The notes: generated from the sequence alone by a model not told the origin. A stretch of 64,000 nucleotides of DNA from Shewanella corallii (GCF_023349125.1 NZ_JAKIKT010000001.1:930001-994000); one strand, 5' to 3'; positions 47,226 to 57,108 are shown, numbered from the stretch's first letter. Program-made: numbers and translations.

Positions 47226-48491
47226 CTATCGCTTCAGGTACTTTTGATAAAGCTGCCTGTGACGATTATTGAGATCCACCTGACGGCCATCGATATACAT
47301 GGCTTCGATATTGGCTTCCATGGGATTGAATATATCGCCGCTGCTGATAATCAGGCTGGCTTTATATCCCGGCGCAATCGACCCCATTTTGTTTGCTCCC
47401 ATAATCCTGGCAGCATCCAGGGTGACAGCCTTCAGTGCATCCTGCTTGTTCAGGCCGTAGCTGATGCTCTGTCCTGCCGCAAAAGGCAGGTTACGGGCAT
47501 CCCAGTCAGCTCTGAAACCAAAGGCAAAGGGAATATCGGCCTGTTCCAGCATGGCTGGAATGCGGAATGGCAGGTCAATCGGTTCGTCACTGCGACGGGG
47601 GAAGCTGAACACATGGGGATAAATGACAGATGCCCCGGCTTCACTGAGCATTTCCGGCATGCGCCAGGCATCATATCCGCCAACAATCACAGGCTTGATA
47701 TTGTAGCGGCGGGCGATATCCAGTATCTGTTCGATATCACCCTGGTTATCGGCATGGGCAAAGAGTTTGGCTTCACCACTGAACAGCGGCAGCATGGCTT
47801 GCCAACGGATATCTGAACTGGTGACCTTGTCGGCCTTTGCTGCCAGGTGATAGCGGTAAGCATCTTCAAATGCACTGTGGATAGTCTGGATATCTGCATC
47901 CAGTTGTTCCTGTTGCTTTTTACGTCTCTTTTCATCGCTGGACCAGCGCCAAACCGTTGGCCAGTGAAGATGGATGGCTGCCGGGGTATCCACTTCACCA
48001 TCGACTATGGTCCAGCTGTCCAGATTGACCAGAGTGGATTGACCGGTAAGACCACGTCCCTGAGGAACCACCTGAACATGGGTGATGCCGTTGCTGCGTA
48101 CAGTGGGGATAAGCTCTGAGTCCGGGTTAAAGGCCACAGAGGCTTTGACTTCCGGATTGAGTTTGCCCACTTCTGCAGTATCCACGGTGGCGCGCACCAT
48201 GGAAATTTCTGTCAGCCCCAGAAAGGTATTAAGCGCAATCAGGCCCGGATAAACCTGTTTACCTGTCAGGTCGATTACCTGAGCTCCATCGGCTTGCAGG
48301 TCTGAGCCTACGGCGGTGATAAGGCCGTTTTCAATCAAAATATCCGTATCTTCCAGGCTGCCAACGGAAACCGTATGCACCAGGGCATTTTGCAACAATA
48401 TTGGTTGTGACTGGGGAGCGCCCGGCACCATATCATGTGCCAGCGCCGGGGAGGCCATCAACAGGCCAGTCATCATAGCTAAAACTCGCAT
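47226..48491 (-). CDS. Exported amidohydrolase-like protein lacking the metal-binding HxH motif
   Basis: The 421-residue precursor has a signal peptide (MRVLAMMTGLLMASPALA) and an amidohydrolase-type small beta-sandwich start (ILIENGLITAVGSDLQADGAQVIDLTGKQVYPGLIALNTF). The usual HxH after PG is missing; GLIALNTFLGLTEI stands instead. Other segments, DAARIMGANKMGSIAPGYKASLI, are typical of imidazolonepropionase-like amidohydrolases. It is probably non-catalytic or uses a changed site. It follows the larger paralogue by 18 bases. Substrate is unknown. Confidence 0.82.
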   Translation of the reverse strand: MRVLAMMTGLLMASPALAHDMVPGAPQSQPILLQNALVHTVSVGSLEDTDILIENGLITAVGSDLQADGAQVIDLTGKQVYPGLIALNTFLGLTEISMVRATVDTAEVGKLNPEVKASVAFNPDSELIPTVRSNGITHVQVVPQGRGLTGQSTLVNLDSWTIVDGEVDTPAAIHLHWPTVWRWSSDEKRRKKQQEQLDADIQTIHSAFEDAYRYHLAAKADKVTSSDIRWQAMLPLFSGEAKLFAHADNQGDIEQILDIARRYNIKPVIVGGYDAWRMPEMLSEAGASVIYPHVFSFPRRSDEPIDLPFRIPAMLEQADIPFAFGFRADWDARNLPFAAGQSISYGLNKQDALKAVTLDAARIMGANKMGSIAPGYKASLIISSGDIFNPMEANIEAMYIDGRQVDLNNRHRQLYQKYLKR

Positions 48492-48509
48492 CTTTATACT
48501 TTCCCGTTG

Positions 48510-51500
48510 TTAGTGATGGTTATGGCTAGAGTGGTTATGGCCAGAGTGGATATGGCTGTTCTCGCCCCAGGCATTGTAGTGAGTATCACAGTGCCATTCC
48601 GGCTCCAGCTTGTCGGCTGGCAGCTCTCCCTGTTTACGACTGGCCGGGCTGGCGAGTAGTTTCTGGATCAGTGCCGCACGCTCTTCACCCAGAAGGCGGG
48701 TCTCCTGCTGATTACGGGTACGGTCAAAGTAGCGCTTGCCGTCTACCCAGACAGCCTGAGTTTTGGCGTACACAGACAGGGGATGGGTATCCCAAAGCAC
48801 CAGATCCGCTTGTTTACCTTCTTTAATCGAACCGACCTTGTCACCGACCCCCAGCTGTTTTGCAGGGTTGATGGTGATCATATTGAGGGCATCGGTTTCA
48901 CTCATGCCGCAGTACATCACAGACTTGGCCGCTTCCTGATTCAAACGGCGCTGCATTTCATAATCATCTGAGTTGATGCTGGTCAGCACCCCTTTGTCAT
49001 TCATCAGACAGGCGTTTTGCGGAATCGCGTCATATACCTCAAATTTATAGGCCCACCAGTCAGAGAAGGTGGATGCCCCGGCTCCCTGAGCAGCCAGCTC
49101 GTCAGCCAGCTTGTAACCCTCAAGCACATGGGTAAAGGCCGCAATATCAAAGTTATATTCCTCAGCCAGCTGCAGGAACATCAGGATCTCTGATTGCACA
49201 TAGGAGTGAATATGGATATCCCTCTGGTCCTTCAAAATTTCGGCTACCGCCTGCAGACGTAAATCCGGCTTGGGTTCCAGAGTTTTCCGCTGGCTTGAAC
49301 GGCGTAACTTGTCATAGTCAGTTCTCGCCTTGTCATGCTCCATTGCCGCGTCGAAGGCATCACGGAACAGCGACTCAACCCCCATACGGGTTTGCGGGAA
49401 GCGCGTAGTAAATTGGTCACCCCAGTTGCTTTGTTTAACGTTTTCACCCAGGGCGAACTTAATGGCAGAAGGCGCACCTTTAAACTTCAGTGACGAAGCG
49501 TCCTCGCCCCAACGCAGTTTAATCAGTTGTGCCTGACCGCCAATCGGGTTGGCACTGCCATGGAGCAGTTGGGCTGTTGTCACGCCTCCAGACAAAGAGC
49601 GATAGATGGCAATGGCATCAGGATCCAGAATGTCGCCGATACGAACTTCAGAGGTGATGGCATCTGAGCCTTCGTTGGTGCCGCCATTGATGGCGATATG
49701 GCTGTGCTCATCCACAATCCCGGCGGTCAGGTGCTTACCCTCTGCATCCAGCACTTTATAACCCGATGGTGTTCTCAGAGACTGACCGACTTCCTGGATC
49801 TCTCCATCCTTTATCAGCACATCTGCGTTCTCCAGCACACCTTCAGCTTCAGAGGTCCACACAGTCGCATTCTTAATATGCAGTTTTTCTGCCGATGGCA
49901 GGCTGCTTAAACCATAGGCGACATTGGGCGAAGTCAGACGACCAACCAACTCAGTGGGCAGTGGTTTACTGTCTTTATCTTCGTCTTCGGCAGTGGAGGA
50001 CGTGTTGCGGGTTCCGGCGACCGGGGTGATAGCGCCCTTGGCATCGGTCAGCTGGCCATGCAGGCTACTACCCTTATTATCATCAAACCAGATGACGAAA
50101 CGGCCAACACCTTCAACACCCGCTTCGGTGAGGTCAGCACTGAATGACAGACGCTGCCCTTTGAGCACCGGCTTGCTGAGTTTGATCTCCTGCTCACCAC
50201 CGGACAGCACGCCAGACAGTTTCTTGCCTTGCTCAAGCACGAGGTCAAGCTCCAGGCCATTGAAACTGATCTGATATTCACCAATCAGTGCCTGCTCAGC
50301 TCTGGGCTTGAGAATCGTTTCGTCCCCCTGCATCCAGACACTGTAGATTTCGCCATCTTCAAACAGGTCACCTTTGGCGACCACGATATCGGCGATATAA
50401 CCTTTTTCCAGCTTACCGGCCAGCTCGCTGACGCCGGCAATCTGTGCTGCTTCCGTTGTCAGGGCTGCCAGTGCATCCTCTTTACTCAGTCCCATATCTA
50501 CCGCTAACCGCAGACGTTTCCAGAAGGCTTTGGCATCTGTGTCATGCAGGGTTAATGCAAACGGGATGGCTTCAGAGGCCAACAGTGCAGGATTAAATGG
50601 TGCCCGCTCCCAGTGACGGAGCTGTTCAAGGGTGACCTGACGCTCGGCATCACGATCGCTGACATCAGGCGCTTTAGGGAAATTAAGCGGCAGAATAACC
50701 GGCGCATTAATCCCTTTTAACTCATTAAGGCGAGCATACTCTTTACCGTTACCCAGCAAAGTAGCTGACAGGGAATGCTCCTGCATTAAGTGACCGGCGC
50801 GCAGCTGGCTATTGAGGTTATCTGTGGCAAAAATAAACTGTTGTTGCTCCAGCGGAACCAGATTGCCCCAGGCTGAATTCATAACAAAAGCCGGAGATGA
50901 GGCATTAAAGTCATCTTTATCTTTATTGTTTTGATACCAGAGAGTATCGGCAAACGTCTGACGGATTAACGCCATACTACCCATTAGGGAGTTTGGATAA
51001 TCCATAATAGAAGAGCCCTTGTGAAAGGACATAAAGTGTTTACCCTGGCTTTGGTAAATCACTTCATTGGCTGGTTTTTCCGACAATGACAGGGTGACGC
51101 CACGCCCTTGAAATATACCGTCCAGCTTGGCACTTTGCACTGAGGTAAAGCCATTATTTACCCATTTGGCGGCAGCTGCTTTATTTGGGCTAATGTAGTC
51201 GACCCAATCTTTTTCGGCATGAATTGCAGTGTTTCCGGACTTGGCTCCCAACTGCTTCACTTCATATACAGGTGGTTTATTGTCAGGTTTTGGGTATTTG
51301 AACTCGATACCATAATCAGCGTAGGGATCAATAAATCCCGGATACAAGGTGTAGCCAGCTAAATCCAGCACCAAAGCGTGCTTGGGAATATCATCGTTAT
51401 CGACAACGCCATATATTTTCTTACCCTTGACAAGCAGAGTAGCGTTTTCTACTTGTTCTTCGGGGGAAATATGAATGGTTGCACCGGTAAGTGCGGTGAG

Positions 51501-51599
51501 GGCTTCGTTACCTTGGGTCAAAGGAGTTTTGGCTAAAGCAGTCTGGGAAAACAACAACAGTCCCAAAGCCGAATAGCGGGTGACCGGGTTATTTATCAT
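48510..51599 (-). CDS. Exported double amidohydrolase with histidine-rich C-terminus
   Basis: The precursor of about 1029 residues has a signal peptide (ending QTALA) and two amidohydrolase regions. The first (about residues 30-440) is degenerate: FIDPYADYG replaces the HxH site. The second (about 570-990) keeps DEHSHIAINGG (His632, His634) plus DIHIHSYVQSE, AAFTHVLEGYKLADELA, and SINSDD, so it may be a metal-dependent hydrolase. The tail ends HIHSGHNHSSHNHH, a likely metal-binding stretch. I chose ATG at 51599; 51638 and 51668 are in-frame alternatives. It is paired with the smaller degenerate paralogue downstream. Confidence 0.83.
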   Translation of the reverse strand: MINNPVTRYSALGLLLFSQTALAKTPLTQGNEALTALTGATIHISPEEQVENATLLVKGKKIYGVVDNDDIPKHALVLDLAGYTLYPGFIDPYADYGIEFKYPKPDNKPPVYEVKQLGAKSGNTAIHAEKDWVDYISPNKAAAAKWVNNGFTSVQSAKLDGIFQGRGVTLSLSEKPANEVIYQSQGKHFMSFHKGSSIMDYPNSLMGSMALIRQTFADTLWYQNNKDKDDFNASSPAFVMNSAWGNLVPLEQQQFIFATDNLNSQLRAGHLMQEHSLSATLLGNGKEYARLNELKGINAPVILPLNFPKAPDVSDRDAERQVTLEQLRHWERAPFNPALLASEAIPFALTLHDTDAKAFWKRLRLAVDMGLSKEDALAALTTEAAQIAGVSELAGKLEKGYIADIVVAKGDLFEDGEIYSVWMQGDETILKPRAEQALIGEYQISFNGLELDLVLEQGKKLSGVLSGGEQEIKLSKPVLKGQRLSFSADLTEAGVEGVGRFVIWFDDNKGSSLHGQLTDAKGAITPVAGTRNTSSTAEDEDKDSKPLPTELVGRLTSPNVAYGLSSLPSAEKLHIKNATVWTSEAEGVLENADVLIKDGEIQEVGQSLRTPSGYKVLDAEGKHLTAGIVDEHSHIAINGGTNEGSDAITSEVRIGDILDPDAIAIYRSLSGGVTTAQLLHGSANPIGGQAQLIKLRWGEDASSLKFKGAPSAIKFALGENVKQSNWGDQFTTRFPQTRMGVESLFRDAFDAAMEHDKARTDYDKLRRSSQRKTLEPKPDLRLQAVAEILKDQRDIHIHSYVQSEILMFLQLAEEYNFDIAAFTHVLEGYKLADELAAQGAGASTFSDWWAYKFEVYDAIPQNACLMNDKGVLTSINSDDYEMQRRLNQEAAKSVMYCGMSETDALNMITINPAKQLGVGDKVGSIKEGKQADLVLWDTHPLSVYAKTQAVWVDGKRYFDRTRNQQETRLLGEERAALIQKLLASPASRKQGELPADKLEPEWHCDTHYNAWGENSHIHSGHNHSSHNHH

Positions 51600-51706
51600 T
51601 TTTGTTTTGTCATCCAATAAATAGGGCGGAGGTAGCATGAGCCTATCTAATTGGAATGTAAAAACCAAGTTGGAATTGTAAGTGTTTTTAACTTTTTAAG
51701 GGCACA

Positions 51707-51737
51707 AAAAAGCCCACCATTTTGGCGGGCTTTTTGT
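51707..51737 (-). terminator. Rho-independent terminator after the H-NS gene
   Basis: A 12-position stem with one mismatch pairs AAAAAGCCCACC with GGCGGGCTTTTT. The minus strand continues TTGTGCCC. It separates the H-NS gene from the amidohydrolase pair. Confidence 0.82.
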
Positions 51738-51754
51738 ATCCGGGATAATCCTGA

Positions 51755-52150
51755 TTAGATCAGGAAGTCATCCATAGATGCGCCTTTGTCCAGCTCTGCC
51801 TTGAATACTTTAGGCATGCGGCCCTGGCCAGTCCAGGTGATGGTTTCACCAGCAACTTCAATTTTGTACTTGGCTGGGCGAGGAGCACGCTTCTTTGGCG
51901 CCGCTTTGGTACCGGCAGCGCCACCCAGGTCGTCCAGAGACAGACCAACTTCAGCCATTTGCTTACGGATTTCTTCAATCTTGGCAATACGATCTGCCAT
52001 TGCTGCTTGTTCCTCTTCAGCAGCGGCTTCACGCTCTTCAATGATTTTGTTCAGCTTAGCGGCCAGATCCTGCAGCTCTTCCAAAGACAGCTCTTTAACA
52101 GCAGCTTTAAAACGGCGGGCATGGGTCAATACTTCAAGGAATTCGCTCAT
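51755..52150 (-). CDS. hns: H-NS family histone-like nucleoid-structuring protein
   Basis: H-NS silences AT-rich and acquired DNA. The 131-residue protein has the N-terminal helical oligomerisation domain (ELSLEELQDLAAKLNKIIEER). An Ala/Lys/Pro-rich linker (about 80-93) follows. The C-terminal DNA-binding core is TWTGQGRMPKVF, with QGR as the minor-groove hook. It is preceded by a long AT-rich region likely to carry its promoter and possibly autoregulatory sites. It may be StpA-like; the exact paralogue cannot be settled here. Confidence 0.92.
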   Translation of the reverse strand: MSEFLEVLTHARRFKAAVKELSLEELQDLAAKLNKIIEEREAAAEEEQAAMADRIAKIEEIRKQMAEVGLSLDDLGGAAGTKAAPKKRAPRPAKYKIEVAGETITWTGQGRMPKVFKAELDKGASMDDFLI

Positions 52151-52642
52151 AACTTTATGTTCCGAGTTAATTAAACTAAGTTAAAATTTTATGTCTGCAG
52201 GAATAATAGAAACTAATAGCTCGTGAATCAAATAAAAATTGATTTTTTAAAAGCTATTTTTGCATACATTAATAAGAATTCAGTATTAGCAGGCTAATTT
52301 TAACGCTAATTGCCTGGGTTTAATCCTCAAATAAGCCTAACAAAGGTGGTGCCCGCCTATCAAAAATGAAGACAAAAGGGATAGATGTGGTACCTAAGTG
52401 CTTTATTGGCGGTTAGGGGGAGTGGCGTGTTCAGCTTATATAAAAGCCTTTCTATATAATGTGTAGTTGAAGAATTATCCCGCAGCTTGAGTTTACCTTA
52501 CTGTCTTGTTTCCACTTTCCGCCCTCGATTTATAAGCGGCAAATCCAGTGGGGCTTACCTCTGTTTATTGCATGTTTATCCTGCTACTCCCGTGTCTGAC
52601 GAAGGGGAGCAATCGCGACTATAATAAGTCAAACGCGTCTAG
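52151..52642. other. AT-rich intergenic region between hns and etfB
   Basis: The roughly 490 bases carry no convincing reading frame. The hns-proximal half is very AT-rich, with runs such as AAAAATTGATTTTTTAAAAG and TTATATAAAAG, typical of H-NS autoregulatory regions. The etfB-proximal part leads into the LiuR-like site at 52643. No hairpin terminator is obvious. Confidence 0.6.
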
Positions 52643-52658
52643 TTGACGTAAACGTAAA
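52643..52658 (+). promoter_or_regulatory. LiuR-like operator upstream of etfBA
   Basis: TTGACGTAAACGTAAA closely resembles the LiuR (MerR-family) consensus described for branched-chain amino acid and fatty acid degradation genes in Shewanella. It lies about 110 bases before the etfB start. EtfAB accepts electrons from acyl-CoA dehydrogenases, including those of leucine/isovalerate degradation, so LiuR control would make sense. The match is from memory and binding is inferred. Confidence 0.5.
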
Positions 52659-52768
52659 CAATAAGTAAAGTGGCGTAACATCTGTGCTGGTGCGCCAGTG
52701 CAACCGTAAAAGCAAGCGTTCGTATGTTTGCTTTTTACAGTGAAATAAGAGGCCTAGGAAGGAAACCC

Positions 52769-53518
52769 ATGAAAGTATTGGTGCCGGTAAAACGTGTCGT
52801 AGATGCCAATGTCAAAGTTCGGGTTAAGTCTGATCAATCCGATGTTGAGACAGCTAACCTGAAAATGGCGTTGAACCCATTTTGTGAAATTGCAGTAGAA
52901 GAAGCGGTCCGACTGAAAGAAGCCGGTATCGCCACTGAAGTTGTAGTAGTGACTGTGGGCAACAAGTCTGCTCAGGAGCAACTGCGTACCTCTATGGCAC
53001 TGGGTGCCGACCGCGGTATTCAGGTTGAAACCGATGCAGCGCTGGAGCCACTGTCTATTGCCAAACTGCTGAAAGCCGTTCAGGACAAAGAGCAGGCGGG
53101 TTTGATTATCCTGGGCAAGCAGTCCATCGATGGAGATAACAACCAGACGGGCCAGATGTTGGCAGCTTTGATGGATGCTCCTCAGGCGACCTTCGCCTCT
53201 GAAGTGAAAGTGGAAGGCGACAAGCTGACCGTTACCCGTGAAGTGGATGGTGGTCTGCAAACTCTGTCCATGCCTTTGCCAGCTGTCGTAACTGCGGATC
53301 TGCGCTTGAACGAACCTCGTTATGCCAAACTGCCGGATATTATGAAGGCTAAGCGTAAGCCGCTGGATGTGCTGACCGTGGAAGAGCTGGGTGTGACCCT
53401 CAAGTCCCACCAGAAAGTGCTTAAGGTGACCCCTCCTGCAGCCCGTGAAGCCGGTGTGATGCTGGACTCGGTGGAAGCTCTGGTTGAGAAGTTGAAGAAC
53501 GAAGCGAAGGTGATCTAA
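52769..53518 (+). CDS. etfB: Electron transfer flavoprotein beta subunit
   Basis: EtfB, with EtfA, carries electrons from acyl-CoA dehydrogenases to ETF-ubiquinone oxidoreductase. The 249-residue protein begins [17 protein letters not shown], with [18 protein letters not shown]. The [29 protein letters not shown] region and the [17 protein letters not shown] segment are typical. The ATG at 52769 has AAGGAA nine bases before it; a frame from 52724 adds an unrelated stretch. etfA starts directly after its stop. Confidence 0.97.
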   Translation: MKVLVPVKRVVDANVKVRVKSDQSDVETANLKMALNPFCEIAVEEAVRLKEAGIATEVVVVTVGNKSAQEQLRTSMALGADRGIQVETDAALEPLSIAKLLKAVQDKEQAGLIILGKQSIDGDNNQTGQMLAALMDAPQATFASEVKVEGDKLTVTREVDGGLQTLSMPLPAVVTADLRLNEPRYAKLPDIMKAKRKPLDVLTVEELGVTLKSHQKVLKVTPPAAREAGVMLDSVEALVEKLKNEAKVI

Positions 53519-54442
53519 ATGACGATTCTAGTAATTGCAGAGCATGATAATGCCAGCCTTAAGCCTGAAACTGCCAAAGTCATTAACGCTGCGTCACAAA
53601 TCGGTGGCGATATTCATCTGCTGGTTGCCGGCAGTGATTGTGCTGCGGTAGCCGAGGAAGCCAAGACCCTGAGCGGTGTGGCTAAAGTCCTGCTGGCTGA
53701 CAACGCGGTATACAGTGCCCATCTGGCGCAAAACCTGTCCAAGCTGGTGGTCGAGGTCGCCGGTGATTACAGCCATATTCTGGCCCCTGCAAGCAGCCAG
53801 GGCAAAGACCTGTTGCCACGTGTAGCGGCTCTGTTGGATGTTGCTCAGCTGTCTGATGTTGTTGAAGTGGTTGATGCCGACACCTTTGTGCGTCCTGTTT
53901 ACGCGGGTAACGCTATGGCTACTGTTCAGAGCCTGGATGACAAGAAAGTGATGACAGTTCGTCCGAGCGCATTTGATGCCGCAGGCAACGACGGCGCTGC
54001 TGAGCTTGTTGCTGTTGGCAGTGTTCATGAGGCTTCCACTGAGTTTGTGTCTCAAGCCCTGACTGAATCAGAGCGTCCTGAACTGGGCAGTGCCGGTGTG
54101 ATTATTTCCGGTGGCCGGGGTATGGGCAGTGGCGAGAATTTTGAACTGCTGGAAGCTCTGGCAGATAAGATGGGGGCAGCTGTTGGTGCTTCCCGTGCCG
54201 CTGTTGACGCAGGCTTTGTACCGAATGACCTGCAGGTTGGTCAGACAGGTAAGATTGTTGCGCCTGAGCTGTATATCGCCGTGGGGATTTCCGGCGCAAT
54301 CCAACACCTGGCAGGTATGAAGGATTCCAAGGTGATCGTGGCGATCAACAAGGACCCTGATGCGCCTATCTTCCAGGTGGCAGATTACGGCCTGACAGCT
54401 GACCTGTTTGAGGCTGTGCCTGCACTGACCAAGTTGATTTAA
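53519..54442 (+). CDS. etfA: Electron transfer flavoprotein alpha subunit
   Basis: EtfA binds the FAD of the electron transfer flavoprotein. The 307-residue protein has the FAD-binding C-terminal domain: [60 protein letters not shown], and [20 protein letters not shown]. Its ATG immediately follows the etfB stop. A terminator follows 20 bases later, so etfBA is a two-gene operon. LiuR control is suggested by an upstream site. Confidence 0.97.
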   Translation: MTILVIAEHDNASLKPETAKVINAASQIGGDIHLLVAGSDCAAVAEEAKTLSGVAKVLLADNAVYSAHLAQNLSKLVVEVAGDYSHILAPASSQGKDLLPRVAALLDVAQLSDVVEVVDADTFVRPVYAGNAMATVQSLDDKKVMTVRPSAFDAAGNDGAAELVAVGSVHEASTEFVSQALTESERPELGSAGVIISGGRGMGSGENFELLEALADKMGAAVGASRAAVDAGFVPNDLQVGQTGKIVAPELYIAVGISGAIQHLAGMKDSKVIVAINKDPDAPIFQVADYGLTADLFEAVPALTKLI

Positions 54443-54460
54443 TCTGTGAACTCGGTCACG

Positions 54461-54498
54461 ATAAGCGGCTTTGGGATTACAATATCCCGGCCGCTTAT
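54461..54498 (+). terminator. Terminator-like hairpin after etfA
   Basis: ATAAGCGGC pairs perfectly with GCCGCTTAT. GGGAT/ATCCC pairs inside the loop. GGTTTTATC follows, closing etfBA before the riboswitch. Confidence 0.78.
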
Positions 54499-54537
54499 GG
54501 TTTTATCTCATTCACGCCTGAAATCCAGGTGTTCTTA

Positions 54538-54722
54538 AGTAGAGGAGCGTTAACTATCAGTACCGATTGCTAGGGTGATGCCTGTAATCTTTCGGGAAAG
54601 GAGTTAACGCCGAAGTGATTGAGCATATCGCGGCCAGTCGCTGGGGCTGTTTCCGAAAGGAGCAGCACTGCCATAGTATTTCCCACCGGGATGATGGGAA
54701 GAAGTTACTATGGAGCGCTACT
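54538..54722 (+). promoter_or_regulatory. Lysine riboswitch (L box)
   Basis: The P1 stem pairs AGTAG (54538-54542) with CTACT (54718-54722). Inside are the conserved segments AGAGGAGCG, the GGTGATGCCTGTAATC arm, GAAAGGAGTTAACGCCGAAGTG, a GGGGCTG-N-CCGAAAGGAGCAGC arm, and the closing ACTATGGAGCGCTAC. This is the L-box architecture. It lies upstream of an NhaC-family transporter gene. The expression platform lies between 54723 and 54835; the weak ribosome site suggests control of translation, but no alternative hairpin was firmly resolved. Lysine binding would lower expression. Confidence 0.92.
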
Positions 54723-54835
54723 GACAGGACAGGTGCTCTTCATTCCGCGTACTTTCTGTACGTGGCCGTGACTTATCCCATTCCTTCAGTGTTCTCCATT
54801 CGTCGTATTCAACAACGAAAGAAAATATAACAATT

Positions 54836-56395
54836 ATGACAGTCATCAGTTATGCCGATTCGGCGTTATCTTTGTTGCCGCCTGTGGTAGCTATCGTACT
54901 GGCGATATTAACGCGCCGGGTATTGTTGTCTCTTGGAGTGGGTATTTTATTGGGCAGCCTGTTGCTGACTGATTTTAATGTCGCTAACACTGCATCCTAT
55001 TTAGGCGACCGTGCCGTAAAACTGTTTTGGGCCGATGGCGCACTGAACAGCTGGAACGTCTATATTCTCGGATTCCTTGTACTGCTGGGCATGATCACCG
55101 CGCTGATCACCGTCAGTGGTGCCGCCCGCGCGTTTGCTGAGTGGGCTCGTCAGCGTATTCGCTGTAAACGTGATGCCAAGCTGCTGACTATTTTCCTGGG
55201 TTGTGTTGTCTTTATTGATGACTATTTCAACTCTCTGGTTGTGGGCAGTGTAAGCCGTCCTTTGACCGACAGATACTATATCTCCCGTGCCAAGTTGGCC
55301 TATTTGCTGGATTCCACCGCAGCGCCTGTATGCGTGATCTCACCGGTATCAAGCTGGGGTGCATACATCATTGCCTTGATTGGTGGCATTCTGGCGACCC
55401 ATGGCATGAGTGAAATGGGTCACCTGAATGTGTTCATCGAAATGATTCCGATGAACTTCTATGCCATTTTCGCACTCTTGCTGCTGATCTGTGTGGCGCT
55501 GTTTGGACTGGATGTGGGGCCAATGCGTACCCATGAGCAGAACGCTCAGAAGGGTGAGTTGTGGGACCCTGCCAAAACGCCTCCGGGGGCTGATGCAGAT
55601 TTGCCGGAAGCTGACACAGGTAAGATTGCCGGGCTCTTCCTGCCAATCGGTACTCTGGTCGTTGCCACTGTGTACTTTATGGTGTCAAGCGGTGCGGCTG
55701 TGTTGGAAGAGAAAGGCCTGGCTTTTGACCTGATTAAAGCGTTTGAAAATACCAACGTCAGTGAGTCACTGTTCTTTGGTGCCCTGGTGGGCCTGGCCAT
55801 GACCCTGGCTATGGTGCTCAAGCAGGGTGTTGAGAAAAAACTGATCCTGCAGGGCATTACCGCCGGCGCCAAATCCATGCTGCCTGCTATCTGGATCCTG
55901 CTGTTTGCCTGGACCATAGCCGCAGTGATTGGCCAATTGGAAACCGGTAAGTTTATGGCCAGTCTGGCCACCGGCAATATCCCATTCGCACTCCTTCCTG
56001 CGGTTATGTTTATTCTGGCTGGTCTGACTGCGTTTGCGACCGGAACCAGTTGGGGTACCTTCGGCATTATGTTGCCTATTGCTGCAGATATGGCCATGGG
56101 TAGTCACTCCGCCATGATGCTGCCAATGTTGGCTTCTGTTCTGGCCGGTGCAGTATTTGGTGACCACTGCTCACCTATTTCAGATACCACGATTCTGTCC
56201 TCTACCGGTGCCAGCTGCCCACATATCGACCATGTGGTCACCCAGCTGCCATACGCTGTGATTGTTGCTCTGCTGAGTTTGGCCGGTTATGTCGTGATGG
56301 GCTTTACCGAGTCGGTATTGGCGGGTCTGGCAACCTGTAGCGTGCTGTTTGTCTTGAGTGTTATTTACCTCAAGATAAAAGCGGGCAGTCGTTGA
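54836..56395 (+). CDS. NhaC-family Na+/H+ antiporter, likely lysine transporter LysW type
   Basis: The 519-residue protein has about 12 membrane helices. Segments such as VAIVLAILTRRVLLSLGVGILLGS, the FIDDYFNSLVVGSVSRP motif, and AVFGDHCSPISDTTILSSTG are NhaC family signatures. A lysine riboswitch sits directly upstream, and NhaC relatives under this control have been proposed as lysine transporters. Lysine uptake is thus favoured over Na+/H+ exchange, but this is inferred from regulation. The ribosome site is weak. A terminator follows. Confidence 0.88.
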   Translation: MTVISYADSALSLLPPVVAIVLAILTRRVLLSLGVGILLGSLLLTDFNVANTASYLGDRAVKLFWADGALNSWNVYILGFLVLLGMITALITVSGAARAFAEWARQRIRCKRDAKLLTIFLGCVVFIDDYFNSLVVGSVSRPLTDRYYISRAKLAYLLDSTAAPVCVISPVSSWGAYIIALIGGILATHGMSEMGHLNVFIEMIPMNFYAIFALLLLICVALFGLDVGPMRTHEQNAQKGELWDPAKTPPGADADLPEADTGKIAGLFLPIGTLVVATVYFMVSSGAAVLEEKGLAFDLIKAFENTNVSESLFFGALVGLAMTLAMVLKQGVEKKLILQGITAGAKSMLPAIWILLFAWTIAAVIGQLETGKFMASLATGNIPFALLPAVMFILAGLTAFATGTSWGTFGIMLPIAADMAMGSHSAMMLPMLASVLAGAVFGDHCSPISDTTILSSTGASCPHIDHVVTQLPYAVIVALLSLAGYVVMGFTESVLAGLATCSVLFVLSVIYLKIKAGSR

Positions 56396-56418
56396 TAGCA
56401 ACGCAAAACTGACTTTAC

Positions 56419-56446
56419 AGCGCGGCCGGAGTGCCGCGCTTTTTTA
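56419..56446 (+). terminator. Rho-independent terminator after the NhaC gene
   Basis: A perfect 8-bp stem (56419-56426 with 56433-56440) is followed by TTTTTATAGG. Confidence 0.88.
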
Positions 56447-56508
56447 TAGGTGTACGCGGCAGGCTGGAATGGTAATATTCGCCGGTACATTTAATTGGGG
56501 ACCTGATT

Positions 56509-57087
56509 TTGGCGCAGCTTTATTTCTACTACTCGGCGATGAATGCCGGTAAGTCGACTTCTTTATTGCAGTCATCCTATAACTACCGTGAACGCGGTAT
56601 GAATACGCTGGTGATGACAGCTTCTATCGATGACAGATATGGCGTAGGCAAAGTCGCATCCCGGATCGGTATCGAATCTGATGCTCAGGTTTTTGGTGCA
56701 AGTGACAATCTGGTCGACATGATAGCCAGCTCCCATGCCGCACAAACTTTGCATTGTGTACTGGTGGACGAATGTCAGTTCCTCAGCAAAGAGCAGGTTA
56801 AGCAACTGGCCTATGTGGTGGATAAGATGGACATTCCGGTGCTTTGCTATGGTTTGCGCACTGATTTCCAGGGCGAGCTCTTCCTGGGCAGCCAATATCT
56901 GCTGGCCTGGGCTGATAAGTTGGTTGAATTGAAAACCATCTGTCACTGTGGCCGTAAAGCCAATATGGTGCTGCGTCTGGATGGCAACGGTAATGCCATG
57001 AAAGAGGGCGAGCAGGTCGCTATCGGTGGCAATGAAAGCTATGAATCAGTGTGCCGCAATCACTTTCGTGAAGCGCTCTGGGATTAA
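56509..57087 (+). CDS. tdk: Thymidine kinase (type II)
   Basis: Tdk phosphorylates thymidine in the salvage route. The TTG start at 56509 has GGGGA 7 bases before it and gives [17 protein letters not shown], matching the E. coli N-terminus. The Walker A loop (AMNAGKST), [17 protein letters not shown], and [19 protein letters not shown] are diagnostic. Zinc ligands are visible as CHCGRKA and later VCRNHF. The 192-residue length is typical. It appears monocistronic, between two terminators. Confidence 0.96.
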   Translation: MAQLYFYYSAMNAGKSTSLLQSSYNYRERGMNTLVMTASIDDRYGVGKVASRIGIESDAQVFGASDNLVDMIASSHAAQTLHCVLVDECQFLSKEQVKQLAYVVDKMDIPVLCYGLRTDFQGELFLGSQYLLAWADKLVELKTICHCGRKANMVLRLDGNGNAMKEGEQVAIGGNESYESVCRNHFREALWD

Positions 57088-57108
57088 TACCGATCCGCCG
57101 ATTTAACA

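Noticed and set aside
54615-54830. 71-codon frame within the lysine riboswitch
   Set aside because: The bases are explained by the conserved L-box structure; the frame has no coding features.
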